This document shows positions 63,947 to 64,000 of a stretch of DNA of 64,000 nucleotides, piece after piece. The notes beneath the pieces were generated by a model. It did no database searches. It saw only the letters and a program-made list of their open reading frames with translations, and was not told the origin of the DNA. Location: the NCBI RefSeq assembly GCF_014653195.1, contig NZ_BNAH01000005.1:62001-126000 (forward strand). The letters are read 5' to 3'. Within the stretch, counting starts at the first letter, position 1. Every line of letters starts with the position of its first letter. The DNA is from Thalassotalea profundi (GTDB lineage: Bacteria; Pseudomonadota; Gammaproteobacteria; Enterobacterales; Alteromonadaceae). The position numbers and the translations under genes were made by a program.

Positions 63947-64000
63947 AGTTAAACTTTCCCTTTTTTGGATAAGAATATCGTAATTAGATTATATTGCAAA

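Overview
The window looks like chromosome from an AT-rich marine gammaproteobacterium of the order Alteromonadales, most likely Colwelliaceae. This rests on low GC, gammaproteobacterial housekeeping genes (mutY-yggX, yggL, trmB, yciH, rraB, a TyrR-type regulator), a PEP-CTERM protein, a TonB-dependent receptor and a hydroxyproline pathway of the kind known in Colwellia. The taxonomic call is inference. Nearly all sequence is coding. The only mobile element seen is one IS481-type insertion at 48195-49384. There are two tRNA genes (Phe, Thr), no rRNA and no CRISPR.

Region by region. 1-2.8 kb: the end of an unknown gene, an unknown protein, a PEP-CTERM secreted protein and a glutaminase. 2.9-12 kb: an MFS transporter, then a four-gene operon (membrane-fusion lipoprotein, RND pump, outer-membrane lipoprotein, medium-chain reductase) facing away from a LysR regulator with a perfect T-N11-A operator. 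12-18 kb: a BMT5-like methyltransferase carrying a eukaryote-like zinc finger, a periplasmic binding-like protein, an S46 dipeptidyl-peptidase, a decayed secreted-protein gene, a beta-lactamase-fold serine hydrolase, and tRNA-Phe/tRNA-Thr. 18.5-25.3 kb: DNA and RNA maintenance (YggX, MutY, YggL, a Tsx-like channel, TrmB, a cytochrome b with a small partner, Ogt and an Ada-AlkA fusion).

25.5-39.7 kb is a catabolic island for hydroxyproline and probably proline-rich peptides: TonB receptor, membrane-bound AraC regulator, pyrroline-2-carboxylate reductase, Xaa-Pro aminopeptidase, orphan histidine kinase, FAD D-amino-acid dehydrogenase, trans-3-hydroxyproline dehydratase (Cys/Thr active site), 4-hydroxyproline epimerase (Cys/Cys), ketoglutarate-semialdehyde dehydrogenase and a GntR regulator. 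Two near-identical 15-bp operators tie the parts together. The deaminase step is not encoded in the island.

40-54.4 kb: SulP transporter with a long palindrome in its leader, DUF1289 protein, glutamate dehydrogenase, RbgA GTPase, HIT protein, and methionine gamma-lyase divergent from a TyrR-like regulator with two TyrR-type boxes between them. Then come the IS481 element, a double-receiver protein whose first receiver has lost its phosphoacceptor, YciH, the ETF subunits, and ETF-ubiquinone oxidoreductase behind two tandem PsrA-type operators. 54.7-64 kb: a YggN/DUF342/unknown operon, CinA, a DUF4097 solenoid protein, a plant-type DapA, an RluA-type pseudouridine synthase, RraB, a small Cys4 protein and an iodotyrosine-deiodinase-like flavoprotein.

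Together the genes suggest a heterotroph living on proteins, peptides and fatty acids: peptidases, amino-acid lyases and dehydrogenases, hydroxyproline catabolism (collagen-like substrates are an inference) and electron entry through ETF.
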